This document shows, in pieces, positions 26,830 to 36,473 of a stretch of 64,000 bases of DNA. Every line of letters begins with the position of its first letter. The stretch's first letter is position 1. Made by a program: the position numbers and the translations under genes. The notes beneath the pieces were generated by a model that ran no database searches, had not been told where the DNA came from, and was given only the letters and a program-made list of their open reading frames with translations. The stretch is from Thermus tengchongensis (GTDB taxonomy: Bacteria > Deinococcota > Deinococci > Deinococcales > Thermaceae): NCBI RefSeq assembly GCF_021462405.1, contig NZ_JAKEDU010000006.1, forward strand, positions 1-64,000, in the 5' to 3' direction.

Positions 26830-27229
26830 CCGGGAAGAGGTGGAGGCGGCCCTCCGGGCCTGGCTCCAGCGCCACCCCATCCCCGGCCTCCTGGCGCTAG
26901 GCTACTTCGGCTCCTACGCCCGGGGGGACCACGGGGTGGGGAGCGACCTAGACCTGGTCCTGGTGGTAAAGGCCGCGGACCTTCCCCCTTGGCAAAGGGC
27001 CGCCCAGCTACCTCTGGAGGAGCTTCCCGTACCTGCGGAAGCCTTGGTCTACACCCTGGAGGAGTGGCACGCCCTTCCCAGGCTAAGCCCCCGCTTCGCC
27101 AGAACCCTAAAGGAGGAAACCCGCTTTCTCTTAGGGGCGGAAGTGGTCGTACCCCCTTCGGGGCACAGGCTTGCCCTGGAGGAAAACCCCCTCCCCCTCC
27201 CCCACCCGCCCCGCGCGGAAGAGGGGTAG
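26786..27229 (+). CDS. MNT-domain (minimal) nucleotidyltransferase
   Basis: 147 aa. The polymerase-beta-like motif LGYFGSYARGDHGVGSDLDLVLVV holds the GS and two catalytic Asp residues. In HepT-MntA modules the MNT protein adenylylates the HEPN toxin. The start at 26786 is preferred because AGGAGG lies 9 nt upstream; a GTG at 26813 is the alternative. The last 33 codons (Pro/Leu-rich) lie opposite the end of thiL, a 99-bp convergent overlap. Confidence 0.84.
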   Translation: MPVRSLASSVLRWPSREEVEAALRAWLQRHPIPGLLALGYFGSYARGDHGVGSDLDLVLVVKAADLPPWQRAAQLPLEELPVPAEALVYTLEEWHALPRLSPRFARTLKEETRFLLGAEVVVPPSGHRLALEENPLPLPHPPRAEEG

Positions 27230-28072
27230 GCCCGCCGCCTCCGCCCGGGCCAGCACCTGGGCCTCGGCCTCCGGGGGCACCACCAACACCGCCTCAAACT
27301 CCTCCCCCCCATAGAGGACGAGCTCCTTGGCGGCTACCTCGTCCCCTGCGAAGGCCAGGACGTCGGGGTAGAAGGGCAGGTCTTCCAAGTCCACCCGCAA
27401 GCCCAGCCCCGCCAGCTGCCACAGGGTTTCCGCCAGGCCGTCGGAAGAGTCCAGACCTCCCCGGAGGAGGCCCGCAAGGGCCAAAAGCTCCAGGCGGGGC
27501 AGGGGGTAAAAGGCGGCCTCGCGGATTTCCGGGAAGCCCTGCAGGCTACGCCCCCGGTGGTGGGCCCATATGGCCGCCCCCGTCCTGCCCCAGCGGTCCC
27601 CGGCCAGGTAGAGGAGGTCCCCCGGAAGGGCCCTACGGGGTAAGGGAACCTCCGCCTGGGCGAAGCCGGAAACGGTGAGGGCCACCTCCTCGCCGGCGTT
27701 GGTGTCGCCCCCAAGGAGCACAGCTCCAAGCCGCCCTGCCGCCTCCGCCGCACCCTTGACCAGCTCAAGGACGAAGTCCTCCTCCAAATCCGGGGGCAGA
27801 AAAAGCCCCAGGGTGAAGCCCAAGGGCCTTCCCATCTTGCAAAGAAGGTCGGAGGCCGTGGCCGCCACCCCCCGCCATCCCACCTCAAAGGGCCCCATCC
27901 CCAGGAGGGCCACTTCCCGGTAGAGAAAACCATCGGTCTTCAAAAGCCAGGCCACCTCCCCCATCCAAACCCCTCCGGCATCATCCCCAGGAGGCAGGGG
28001 AGCCCCTGGGGGATAGCCGATGGGGGCAAGCTTCCCAAGAAGCGCCCGCTCGCCCAAGTCCTTAAGCCGCAT
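27131..28072 (-). CDS. thiL: Thiamine-monophosphate kinase
   Basis: 313 aa, PurM-like fold. PPGDDAGG (metal Asp pair), LKTDGFLYREVALL, GWRGVAATASDLLCKMGRP, LLGGDTNAG and LDSSDGLAETLWQLA are the family motifs in order. It phosphorylates TMP to thiamine diphosphate. ATG 6 nt after TAGCCT (leaderless). Confidence 0.9.
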   Translation of the reverse strand: MRLKDLGERALLGKLAPIGYPPGAPLPPGDDAGGVWMGEVAWLLKTDGFLYREVALLGMGPFEVGWRGVAATASDLLCKMGRPLGFTLGLFLPPDLEEDFVLELVKGAAEAAGRLGAVLLGGDTNAGEEVALTVSGFAQAEVPLPRRALPGDLLYLAGDRWGRTGAAIWAHHRGRSLQGFPEIREAAFYPLPRLELLALAGLLRGGLDSSDGLAETLWQLAGLGLRVDLEDLPFYPDVLAFAGDEVAAKELVLYGGEEFEAVLVVPPEAEAQVLARAEAAGLPLFRAGRVGEGEGVFLQGKPVPRRGYDHFRP

Positions 28073-28078
28073 ACGCCC

Positions 28079-28093
28079 AGGCTAGGGTATCAT
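28079..28093. promoter_or_regulatory. Back-to-back leaderless -10 boxes: thiL (-) and comB-like (+)
   Basis: TAGCCT (28079-28084, minus) ends 6 nt before the thiL ATG, and TATCAT (28088-28093, plus) ends 6 nt before the comB-like GTG, in a 27-bp gap. Confidence 0.55.
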
Positions 28094-28099
28094 GGCGGG

Positions 28100-28816
28100 G
28101 TGTGCCGGGTTGACCTTTGCCTTACGCCGGCCCGCGGCCCCCTGATCCTGGTAGAGGTCCTCCCCGCAGGGAGCCTCCTCACCCAGCTCCTGGCCCAAGG
28201 AGCCCTGGAGGTCTGGGTGGCCCCAGGGCCCAAGGTGGCCCGCCTTCTGGCCCAGGAACTGGGACAAGGGGTCCTTCTCCTGGGCGAGGTGGAAGGCTTC
28301 CCTCCCGAGGGCTTCCACGGCCGGCTTTCCTTGGTGGACTTAGCAAGCACCCCTGTGGCGGGGAAAAAGGCCATCCTGGTGGCTCCCCTCCTCAACGCCA
28401 GCCTCCTCCCCGGGGAGGAGGAGGTGTACGTGGCGGGGTTTCGCAACGCCAAGGCGGTCCTGGAAGCCCTTCGCGGCCTAAAGGGGCTGGTGCTCCGACC
28501 CTCCGGGGCCCCGGAGCCCCTGCTCTCGGCGGTGGTGGCGGCCGGCTTTTTGCAGAAGCGTCTCTCCCCCGATGGCCCCACCACCCTGGCCACCGCCCTC
28601 CTCAAGGCCTTCCCCGATCCCCAGGAGGCCCTCTTCCAAAGCCCGGAGGGCCAGGCCCTTCACAAGGAGGGGCGCACGGAGGAGCTGGCCCGGGCAAGCC
28701 TCATCGGGGTGGATCCCGTGGTGCCCAGGCTCTCCGGGGTGCGCTTCTTCCCCAAGGTGGAGTTCGGCCTGACCCAGGACCGCTACGCCCAGAGGTTTGT
28801 GGTATGGAACGGGTAG
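28100..28816 (+). CDS. ComB-like phosphatase (2-phosphosulfolactate phosphatase family)
   Basis: 238 aa. Family features recognised: ILVEVLPAGSLLTQLLAQGA at the N-terminus, AGFRNAKAVLEAL in the middle, a D-x-x-x-A-TALL helix, and a C-terminal SLIGVDPVVPRLSG. ComB acts in coenzyme M synthesis in archaea; bacterial relatives are common and mostly of unknown role. Several ComB residues are changed, so the substrate is uncertain. Overlaps the glycosyltransferase gene by 13 nt. Confidence 0.68.
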   Translation: MCRVDLCLTPARGPLILVEVLPAGSLLTQLLAQGALEVWVAPGPKVARLLAQELGQGVLLLGEVEGFPPEGFHGRLSLVDLASTPVAGKKAILVAPLLNASLLPGEEEVYVAGFRNAKAVLEALRGLKGLVLRPSGAPEPLLSAVVAAGFLQKRLSPDGPTTLATALLKAFPDPQEALFQSPEGQALHKEGRTEELARASLIGVDPVVPRLSGVRFFPKVEFGLTQDRYAQRFVVWNG

Positions 28817-29508
28817 AACTCCTAGGCCTTCCCCTGGACCCTGTGGGGATGGAGGAGGCTCTGGCCCGAATCCAGGGATTCCTAAAGGAGGAAGGCACCC
28901 ACCAGGTGGTCACCCTGAACCCGGAGATCGCCGTGCGGGCCCAGGAGGACCGGGCCCTCAGGCAAGCCATCCTCGAGGCGGAGCTGGTCACCCCGGACGG
29001 AGTGGGCATCCTCTGGGCCGCCAAAAGGCTTTTGGGCCTGGAGCTCAAGGAGAGGGTCACCGGGGTGGACCTCACCCTGGCCCTTCTGCGCTGCTCTCCC
29101 GGCATCCGGGTCTACCTCCTGGGGGGCAGGCAGGGGGTGGCGGAGCGGGCGGCCCTCGAGGCCAGGCGGCTCGGGGCGGAGGTGGTAGGGTACCACCACG
29201 GCTACTTCCAGGAGGAGGAAGGGGTGGTGGAGGAGATCCGGCAGAAAGCCCCGGACCTCCTCCTGGTGGGCATGGGGGAAAGGCAAGAAACCTTCATCCA
29301 CCGGCACAAGGCCCACCTGAGGGCCAAGGTGGCCATGGGGGTAGGGGGCACCCTGGACGTGCTGGCCGGCGCGGCCAAGCGCCCCCCGGCCTGGGCGCAA
29401 CGGCTTGGCCTGGAGTGGCTCCTCCGGGTGGGCCTGGACCCCAAGCGTTGGAAAAGGGCCCCCAGGCTCTTCCGCTTCGCCTATATGGTTCTCAAGGAAA
29501 AGCGCTAG
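28804..29508 (+). CDS. WecG/TagA/CpsF-family glycosyltransferase
   Basis: 234 aa. Family motifs VVTLNPEIAVRAQED, TPDGVGILWAAKRLLG, ERVTGVDL, YLLGGRQGVAERAA, LLVGMGERQETFIH and GVGGTLDVLAGAAKRPPAWAQRLGLEW. It transfers a sugar (often ManNAc-type) to a lipid carrier for surface polysaccharide synthesis. No polysaccharide cluster lies around it. Confidence 0.92.
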   Translation: MERVELLGLPLDPVGMEEALARIQGFLKEEGTHQVVTLNPEIAVRAQEDRALRQAILEAELVTPDGVGILWAAKRLLGLELKERVTGVDLTLALLRCSPGIRVYLLGGRQGVAERAALEARRLGAEVVGYHHGYFQEEEGVVEEIRQKAPDLLLVGMGERQETFIHRHKAHLRAKVAMGVGGTLDVLAGAAKRPPAWAQRLGLEWLLRVGLDPKRWKRAPRLFRFAYMVLKEKR

Positions 29509-29511
29509 AAT
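29506..29511 (+). promoter_or_regulatory. Leaderless -10 box of the TPR gene
   Basis: TAGAAT, which includes the preceding TAG stop, ends 6 nt before the ATG at 29518. Confidence 0.5.
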
Positions 29512-29517
29512 GCATCC

Positions 29518-31413
29518 ATGGTGACCCCAAGGCGCTTCCTCGCCCTTTTCCTTCTCCTGGGGCTCGGCCTGGCCCAAGGGCTGGTCCTGCCCTTTGAAGG
29601 CCCCCAGGGCTTCCGCCTGGCCCAGGCCTTCGCCCAAGGCCTCAAGGCCCCTCCCCCCACCCTCCTGGCCCTTCTCCTTCCCGACCTGCCCTGGCGGAAC
29701 AGCTACGACCTGACGGGAGGGCTTTACACCCGGGCGGGGGCCCGGCTGGCCCAGGCGGCCACGGGGGCCGAATGGGTCCTCCTGGGCAAACAGGAGGAAG
29801 GGAGCCTGAGGCTCTTCCTGGCCCGCGAGGATGGGGTCAAGGAGGGCCTCTTCCGCACGCCCGACCTGGCCTGGCTCTGGCTCCAGGGGGAGGGGCTGGC
29901 GCAAAAGTTCAGCTCCCTACCCTACCCCTCCCTCTCCGAGGAGGAGCTCAGGGAACGGGCCCACGGGGTAAACCCCGATCCCCTTCACCAATCGGCCCTG
30001 GACCTCAAGGAGGGGCGGGGAAGCGGGCTTTTAGAGGGGATCCTTCCAGAAAAGCTCCTCCTTCTCTGGCAAGGGAAGCTCCCCCCCGCCTATCAGGCCT
30101 TCGCCCTCCTCTCCCAGGGCAAGCGGGAGGAAGCCCTTAAGCTGGCAGAAACCCTCCTTAAGGGGGATGTCCTGGAAAAGACCGCTGCAGAACTGGTCTT
30201 TAGAACCCTCGAGGACCCCCGCTGGAAGGAAGCGGCCCGCACTCTTGCCCAGGCTTTCCCCGAACTTCCCCTGGCGTGGGAGGAGGTAAGCTTCGCCGCC
30301 TTCGCCGAGGGGAAGGGAGAGGAGGCCAGGGACGCCCTGCTGAAGGCCCTCAGGCTCCGGCCGGATTACTGGCTTTACTGGACCAACCTGGGCTGGGCCT
30401 ATTACCTTGCAGGGGACCTCCCTAGGGCCATCCTGGCCTCGGAGCAGGCGGTGAAGCTCAGGCCCAACGCCACCGCCTATTACAACCTGGGCCTGTTTAA
30501 GGCCATTTACGGGGACTTCCTGGGAGCCAAGGCCGCCTACGACCGGGCCCTGAGGCTGGACGAGGGGGAGGACTTCCTCGAGGCCCTAAAGGACCTGGAG
30601 GAGCGAACTGAGCCCCTGGCCCTTTTCTTCCGGGCCTACGTGGCGGAACGGGCAGGGCTTCCGGCCAAGGGGCTTTACCAAGCCTTTCTGGAAACCTACC
30701 CCCGGCATCCCCTGGCCCAGGCGGCGAGGAGGGCCCTGAACCGGGAAGAAGGGGGGTTGGTTTTGGAGGCGAAGAAGCTGGCCCTGATCCCTGGGGACCT
30801 GGAGGCCAGGCCCTTCCACGCCGGGGAAGCGGTCTTCCCCGAGGTCAAGCTCACGGGAAGCCCCTACCTTCCCCGGCACGAGCTGCAAACCCTGCTCTAC
30901 AAGGAAGGCACCCTGGTGGCCCAGGAGAGGAAGCCTTTGGGCTTCCCTCCCCTCACCGCCGCCCTCGAGGAGGTGGCCCCCGCCGTTACCCTGCCCGAGC
31001 CGGGCAGGTACGTGCTGGAGGTGCGCTACGGCGAGGCCCAGGCCCTCATCCCTCTGGAGGTGGGTCCCGAAAGCTTGGCCCGGAGGCTTTATGCCCTGGG
31101 CCTCGAGGTGCGGGACCTTTCCGGAAACCTTCTCCTCACCCCCAAGGAAACCCTGGGCCCGGACGGGGACCGGCTTCTTCTGGAAAAAACCCTGGAGGCT
31201 CTTAAGGAAGCGGCTCCCTTGGCCACCAGCGCCCGACTCACCACCCCCCTCCCCCAGGGTCCCTATGCGGGGAAGAGCATCCAGGAACTGCTGAAGAACC
31301 CTACCTTGGAAATGGTCCGCTCCTTCTTCCAAAAGGTGGTGGAAGCCCCCGAGCTCCTGGCGGATAACGACGTGGTGAACGCCCTGGTGAACTGGCTCCT
31401 GGAAAGCCGGTAA
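29518..31413 (+). CDS. Secreted TPR-repeat protein
   Basis: 631 aa. Signal peptide (residues 1-20, LALFLLLGLGLAQG). Residues about 185-350 contain tetratricopeptide-like helical pairs, clearest at DYWLYWTNLGWAYYLAGDLPRAI and ATAYYNLGLFKAIYGDFLGAKAAYDRAL. The C-terminal half looks beta-rich. Probably periplasmic, mediating protein contacts. No enzyme motif recognised. Confidence 0.8.
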   Translation: MVTPRRFLALFLLLGLGLAQGLVLPFEGPQGFRLAQAFAQGLKAPPPTLLALLLPDLPWRNSYDLTGGLYTRAGARLAQAATGAEWVLLGKQEEGSLRLFLAREDGVKEGLFRTPDLAWLWLQGEGLAQKFSSLPYPSLSEEELRERAHGVNPDPLHQSALDLKEGRGSGLLEGILPEKLLLLWQGKLPPAYQAFALLSQGKREEALKLAETLLKGDVLEKTAAELVFRTLEDPRWKEAARTLAQAFPELPLAWEEVSFAAFAEGKGEEARDALLKALRLRPDYWLYWTNLGWAYYLAGDLPRAILASEQAVKLRPNATAYYNLGLFKAIYGDFLGAKAAYDRALRLDEGEDFLEALKDLEERTEPLALFFRAYVAERAGLPAKGLYQAFLETYPRHPLAQAARRALNREEGGLVLEAKKLALIPGDLEARPFHAGEAVFPEVKLTGSPYLPRHELQTLLYKEGTLVAQERKPLGFPPLTAALEEVAPAVTLPEPGRYVLEVRYGEAQALIPLEVGPESLARRLYALGLEVRDLSGNLLLTPKETLGPDGDRLLLEKTLEALKEAAPLATSARLTTPLPQGPYAGKSIQELLKNPTLEMVRSFFQKVVEAPELLADNDVVNALVNWLLESR

Positions 31414-31475
31414 CGTGGTAACGGCCCTGTAACGCTGGATCGGGTTTACCCTAATCCTGGTCTCATTGGACCGGA

Positions 31476-31973
31476 ATGGAGGCGCATTCGTATCGGCATT
31501 TCTCGGCATTGGCGTTTGGGTATTGTGGCGTTGGTGGCGGCCTTGGGCGCTTGTTCCACGTGTTGAAGCAGTTTGCCTCCGAAGGCGTACGGCTGGTCTT
31601 CATCGGGGAATGGCAGGGCTACTACGACGCCATCACCCTGGAAAACGACTTCCTGGGCAAGATGGAAGCGGTGATGACCAATACCGGCCAGGCGGTGGAC
31701 TGCGGCTACAACACCCTGCCCAGCGCCTCGCTTCGCCCCCACCAGATCACCCAGGGCATGACCGACGTCACCATCGCTTGCTCCTCGGTTCTGGTGCCGG
31801 GCCCCAACGACTACCCCTTCTACTACGACTCCACCAACACCAAGGTGCTCTCGGCGGTGGCCACCATAGACGTGACCCCCCTGCCCCCTGGACTGGTCCA
31901 GCCCACCCAGCTTCAGGTGAACCCACAAAGCATCTATCCCCTGCTGAACCCGGGTTCTTCCACCGGCCATTAG
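31476..31973 (+). CDS. Hypothetical protein, possibly a frameshifted lipoprotein
   Basis: 165 aa from the ATG at 31476. The part after about residue 30 (FASEGVRLVFIGEWQGYYDAI...) looks like a real secreted domain with two Cys. The first 30 residues do not look like a signal peptide. In the +1 frame (about 31507-31566) HWRLGIVALVAALGAC is a good lipoprotein signal, ending at TGA (31564). One or two base changes could join them. A terminator at 31989 supports transcription. Confidence 0.5.
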   Translation: MEAHSYRHFSALAFGYCGVGGGLGRLFHVLKQFASEGVRLVFIGEWQGYYDAITLENDFLGKMEAVMTNTGQAVDCGYNTLPSASLRPHQITQGMTDVTIACSSVLVPGPNDYPFYYDSTNTKVLSAVATIDVTPLPPGLVQPTQLQVNPQSIYPLLNPGSSTGH

Positions 31974-31988
31974 GCGAAGCAAACGAAC

Positions 31989-32016
31989 ACCTCCCGCCCG
32001 AGGGCGGGAGGTTTTT
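31989..32016 (+). terminator. Rho-independent terminator
   Basis: ACCTCCCGCCC-GA-GGGCGGGAGGT followed by TTTTT on the plus strand. It lies between the hypothetical gene and the tRNA 3' end; the stem could also stop minus-strand transcripts after the tRNA. Confidence 0.85.
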
Positions 32017-32091
32017 GGTGGAGCCGACGGGACTCGAACCCGTGACCTCCTGAGTGCGATTCAGGCGCGCTCCCAGCTGCGCCACGGCCCC
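32016..32091 (-). tRNA. tRNA-Ala, anticodon CGC
   Basis: 76 nt cloverleaf on the minus strand with encoded CCA. Acceptor GGGGCCG / CGGCUCC includes the G3:U70 wobble pair that identifies tRNA-Ala. Anticodon stem CCUGA / UCAGG encloses the loop AUCGCAC with anticodon CGC (reads GCG). T-arm ACGGG-UUCGAGU-CCCGU. Confidence 0.96.
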
Positions 32092-32102
32092 ACGCGCCCT
32101 AT

Positions 32103-32131
32103 ATGGTAGCGGGGGGCTTTAGCCTTGTCTA
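32103..32131 (-). promoter_or_regulatory. tRNA-Ala promoter
   Basis: On the minus strand TAGACA (32126-32131), 17-bp spacer, TACCAT (32103-32108). The -35 contains the TAG stop (32129-32131) of the secreted protein gene upstream. Confidence 0.65.
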
Positions 32132-32491
32132 GTCCCCTTCCTTAAGCCGCACCTCCACCCGGCCCTTCTTGTCCTTCACGGAAAGCTTGGCCTTGGCCTT
32201 GCCCTTTCGGTACTCCGCTTTCCACTCGTCCTTCTTCACCTCATACTTCACCCGCACCCAACCCCGGCGGCGAAGATCCTCGTCGTGGTGGCGGAAGATG
32301 GCCTCCGCCTGGGAGTAGCGGTAGACCACCACAAGCCCCTGGGGCTCCGGAAGGCGCTCCACCACCACCGCCTGGGGAAAAAGGTTGAAGGAAAGGGTGG
32401 CGGTGATGCGGAGCTCCATGGAGCTGGAGGGATTCGCCTCGAGGGCCCAGGCCAGCACCAGTAGGGGCAGCATTCCCAGCACCTTGCGCAT
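32129..32491 (-). CDS. Small secreted basic protein of unknown function
   Basis: 120 aa. Signal peptide MRKVLGMLPLLVLAWALEA, then a beta-strand region and a very Lys-rich C-terminus (WKAEYRKGKAKAKLSVKDKKG). No family recognised. ATG 6 nt after TAGGCT (leaderless). Its stop lies in the tRNA promoter. Confidence 0.72.
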   Translation of the reverse strand: MRKVLGMLPLLVLAWALEANPSSSMELRITATLSFNLFPQAVVVERLPEPQGLVVVYRYSQAEAIFRHHDEDLRRRGWVRVKYEVKKDEWKAEYRKGKAKAKLSVKDKKGRVEVRLKEGD

Positions 32492-32497
32492 GCCCCT

Positions 32498-32547
32498 AGC
32501 CTACCGCACCTCCCCCCGCACCTCCTGAGCGCCGCCTAAAGTAAACT
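32498..32547. promoter_or_regulatory. Divergent leaderless -10 boxes: secreted protein (-) and Rad52-like (+)
   Basis: TAGGCT (32498-32503, minus) and TAAACT (32542-32547, plus) each end 6 nt before their start codon. Confidence 0.55.
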
Positions 32548-32553
32548 TGAGGT

Positions 32554-33197
32554 ATGGACGAAGTTTGGCAAAAGCTCGCCGAACCCTTCCCTCCCGGCGA
32601 GGTGCAGTGGCGCATCGAGGCCCTCTCCCGGGATAAAAAACGCGCCCTGGTGGTCCCCTATGTGGACGCTCGTACTGTTTTGGACCGGCTGGACCGGGTG
32701 GTGGGCCCCGAGGGGTGGCAGGACGCCTACGAGGTCCTGGCCGATGCCGAGCGCACGGTGAGGGACGAGCGGGGCGAGCGGCGGGAACGGCTGGTGGAGG
32801 TGAAGTGCCGCCTCACCGTCCTGGGGGTGACCAAGGAGGACGTGGGGGAAGGGGACTCCCTGAAGGCGGCCTTCTCCGATGCGCTGAAAAGAGCTGCCGT
32901 CAAGTTCGGGGTGGGCCGCTACCTCTACCGCCTGGAAAAGCAGTGGGTGGACTACGACTCGGAAAAGGGGCGCTTCACCCCACCCAGGCTGCCCGAGGGC
33001 GAAGGAGCCCCGGAGGCCCCCCTCCCGGAGGAGGAGAAGCCCGAGGCCTACCGGCTCATCGACCAGCTCATGGAGCGCTTGAAGGAAAAGGGCCTGGGTA
33101 AGGAGGCCGCCAAGATCGTCACCAAATACGGGGGGTACGGCAAGACCCCAGAGGAAACCAAGCGCCTCTACGGGGAGCTCCGCGCCCTGCTCAAAGG

Positions 33198-33201
<4 letters not shown>
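32554..33201 (+). CDS. Rad52/Rad22-family single-strand annealing protein (DdrA-like)
   Basis: 215 aa. The Rad52 core is clear: VVPYVDARTVLDRLDRVVGPEGWQ, VEVKCRLTVLG and GDSLKAAFSDALKRAAVKFGVGRYLYRLEKQWV. A charged C-terminal extension with a helical GYGKTPEE region follows. Such proteins, including Deinococcus DdrA, bind 3' ssDNA ends and promote annealing. Overlaps the phosphoesterase gene by 4 nt. Confidence 0.88.
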
Positions 33202-34808
<1,607 letters not shown>

Positions 34809-34856
34809 GTCCACCCCTATTGCCCTGCACCTGGGGTGATAAGATGGGCGGGAACT

Positions 34857-34892
34857 GAGGTGGGGGCCTCGAGGGTTTTGGGCCCTCACCTC
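34857..34892 (+). promoter_or_regulatory. Leader hairpin of the nuo operon
   Basis: GAGGTGGGGGCC pairs with GGCCCTCACCTC across a 12-nt loop, 28 nt before the nuoA start. Role unknown; possibly mRNA stability or attenuation. Confidence 0.5.
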
Positions 34893-34920
34893 GTGAAGAG
34901 ATGCACGAAAGGAGGGGACC

Positions 34921-35280
34921 TTGGCGCCGATCGCGGAGTACGTGAGCATCCTGATCTATCTAGGAGTGGCCCTGTTCATCGGGGTGGCGGCCCTGGCGGT
35001 GGGGGCCCTCCTGGGTCCCAAGAAGCCGGGGAAGGCCAAGCTGATGCCCTACGAGTCGGGGAACGACCCCGCCGGGGAGGTGCGGCGCTTCCCCATCCAC
35101 TTCTACGTGGTGGCCATGCTCTTCATCCTCTTTGACGTGGAGGTGGCCTTCCTCTGGCCCTACGCGGTGAGTGCGGGAAGCTTGGGGCTTTACGGGTTCT
35201 GGGGGGTCTTGGGCTTCACCCTCCTGCTCTTCGTGGGCTTCCTCTACGAGTGGTGGAAGGGGGTGATGCGGTGGCACTGA
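34921..35280 (+). CDS. nuoA: NADH-quinone oxidoreductase subunit A (Nqo7)
   Basis: 119 aa, three membrane helices. [30 protein letters not shown]-type loop is characteristic. Starts with TTG at 34921 after AAAGGAGG, as in T. thermophilus nqo7. First gene of the fourteen-gene complex I operon; ends overlapping the nuoB start. Confidence 0.96.
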   Translation: MAPIAEYVSILIYLGVALFIGVAALAVGALLGPKKPGKAKLMPYESGNDPAGEVRRFPIHFYVVAMLFILFDVEVAFLWPYAVSAGSLGLYGFWGVLGFTLLLFVGFLYEWWKGVMRWH

Positions 35281-35816
35281 AGGACCTCTTTGAGAAAGAC
35301 GTTCAGGAACTGGAAAGGGAAGGCATCCTCTTCACCACCCTGGAGAAGCTGGTGGCCTGGGGCCGCTCCAACAGCCTCTGGCCCGCCACGTTTGGCCTGG
35401 CCTGCTGCGCCATCGAGATGATGGCCTCCACCGACGCCCGCAACGACCTGGCCCGCTTTGGCAGCGAGGTCTTCCGGGCCAGCCCCCGCCAGGCGGACGT
35501 GATGATCGTGGCGGGGAGGCTCTCCAAGAAAATGGCCCCGGTGATGCGCCGGGTCTGGGAGCAGATGCCCGACCCCAAGTGGGTGATCTCCATGGGGGCC
35601 TGCGCCAGCTCCGGGGGGATGTTCAACAACTACGCCATCGTGCAGAACGTGGACTCGGTGGTGCCGGTGGACGTCTATGTGCCCGGTTGCCCCCCGCGCC
35701 CCGAGGCCCTCATCTATGCGGTGATGCAACTGCAGAAGAAGGTGCGCGGGGAGGCCTACAACGACCGGGGGGAAAGGCTTCCCCCGGTGGCCGCCTGGCG
35801 CCGGACAAGGGGGTGA
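35271..35816 (+). CDS. nuoB: NADH-quinone oxidoreductase subunit B (Nqo6)
   Basis: 181 aa. Binds Fe-S cluster N2, the electron donor to quinone: adjacent Cys pair in GLACCAIEM, then GACASSGG and [11 protein letters not shown] start at 35271, inside the 3' end of nuoA. Confidence 0.97.
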   Translation: MALKDLFEKDVQELEREGILFTTLEKLVAWGRSNSLWPATFGLACCAIEMMASTDARNDLARFGSEVFRASPRQADVMIVAGRLSKKMAPVMRRVWEQMPDPKWVISMGACASSGGMFNNYAIVQNVDSVVPVDVYVPGCPPRPEALIYAVMQLQKKVRGEAYNDRGERLPPVAAWRRTRG

Positions 35817-35819
35817 GGC

Positions 35820-36464
35820 GTGCGGCTTCAGGTCGTTTTAGAGGAGGCCCAGACCAAGGGCTACGCCATAGAGGACAACGGGCTTGGGAACCTCTGGGTG
35901 GTCCTGCCCCGGGAGGCTTTCAAGGGGGAGATGGCCCGCTACAAGGAGCTGGGCTTCAACTACCTGGCGGACATCGTGGGCATAGACTACCTGGAGTACC
36001 CGGACCCTAAGCCCGAGCGCTTCTCGGTGGTCTACGAGCTGGTTTCCCTTCCAGGGTGGCGGGACGGGGATGGGAGCCGCTTCTTCGTCCGGGTTTACGT
36101 GCCGGAGAAGGACCCCGTGCTGCCCACGGTGACCGACCTCTGGGGGAGCGCGAACTTCCTGGAGCGGGAGGTGTACGACATGTTCGGCATCGTCTTTGAG
36201 GGGCACCCGGACCTCAGGAAGATCCTCACCCCCGAGGACCTCGAGGGTCATCCCCTGCGCAAGGACTTCCCCCTGGGGGAAACCCCCACCCTCTTCCGCG
36301 AAGGAAGGTTCATCGTGCCCAGCGAGTTCCGGGCCGCCCTCACCGGGAAGAACCCTGGCCCTACCTGGTACCGGGGCGGTAGCCGCAAGGGGTACCGGGC
36401 CCTTTGGGCCGACCTCCAGAAGGCCAGGGGAGAAAAGGACCCCGGTAGGGGCTCGGTTGGCTAG
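35820..36464 (+). CDS. nuoC: NADH-quinone oxidoreductase subunit C (Nqo5)
   Basis: 214 aa, 30-kDa subunit of the peripheral arm. Signature [21 protein letters not shown] and [11 protein letters not shown] start. Separate from nuoD, unlike the fused nuoCD of E. coli. Confidence 0.96.
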   Translation: MRLQVVLEEAQTKGYAIEDNGLGNLWVVLPREAFKGEMARYKELGFNYLADIVGIDYLEYPDPKPERFSVVYELVSLPGWRDGDGSRFFVRVYVPEKDPVLPTVTDLWGSANFLEREVYDMFGIVFEGHPDLRKILTPEDLEGHPLRKDFPLGETPTLFREGRFIVPSEFRAALTGKNPGPTWYRGGSRKGYRALWADLQKARGEKDPGRGSVG

Positions 36465-36473
36465 GGAGGTCAA

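Noticed and set aside
34857-34892. nuo leader hairpin as a known riboswitch or ribosomal-protein site
   Set aside because: No conserved class motif seen; kept only as an unassigned hairpin.
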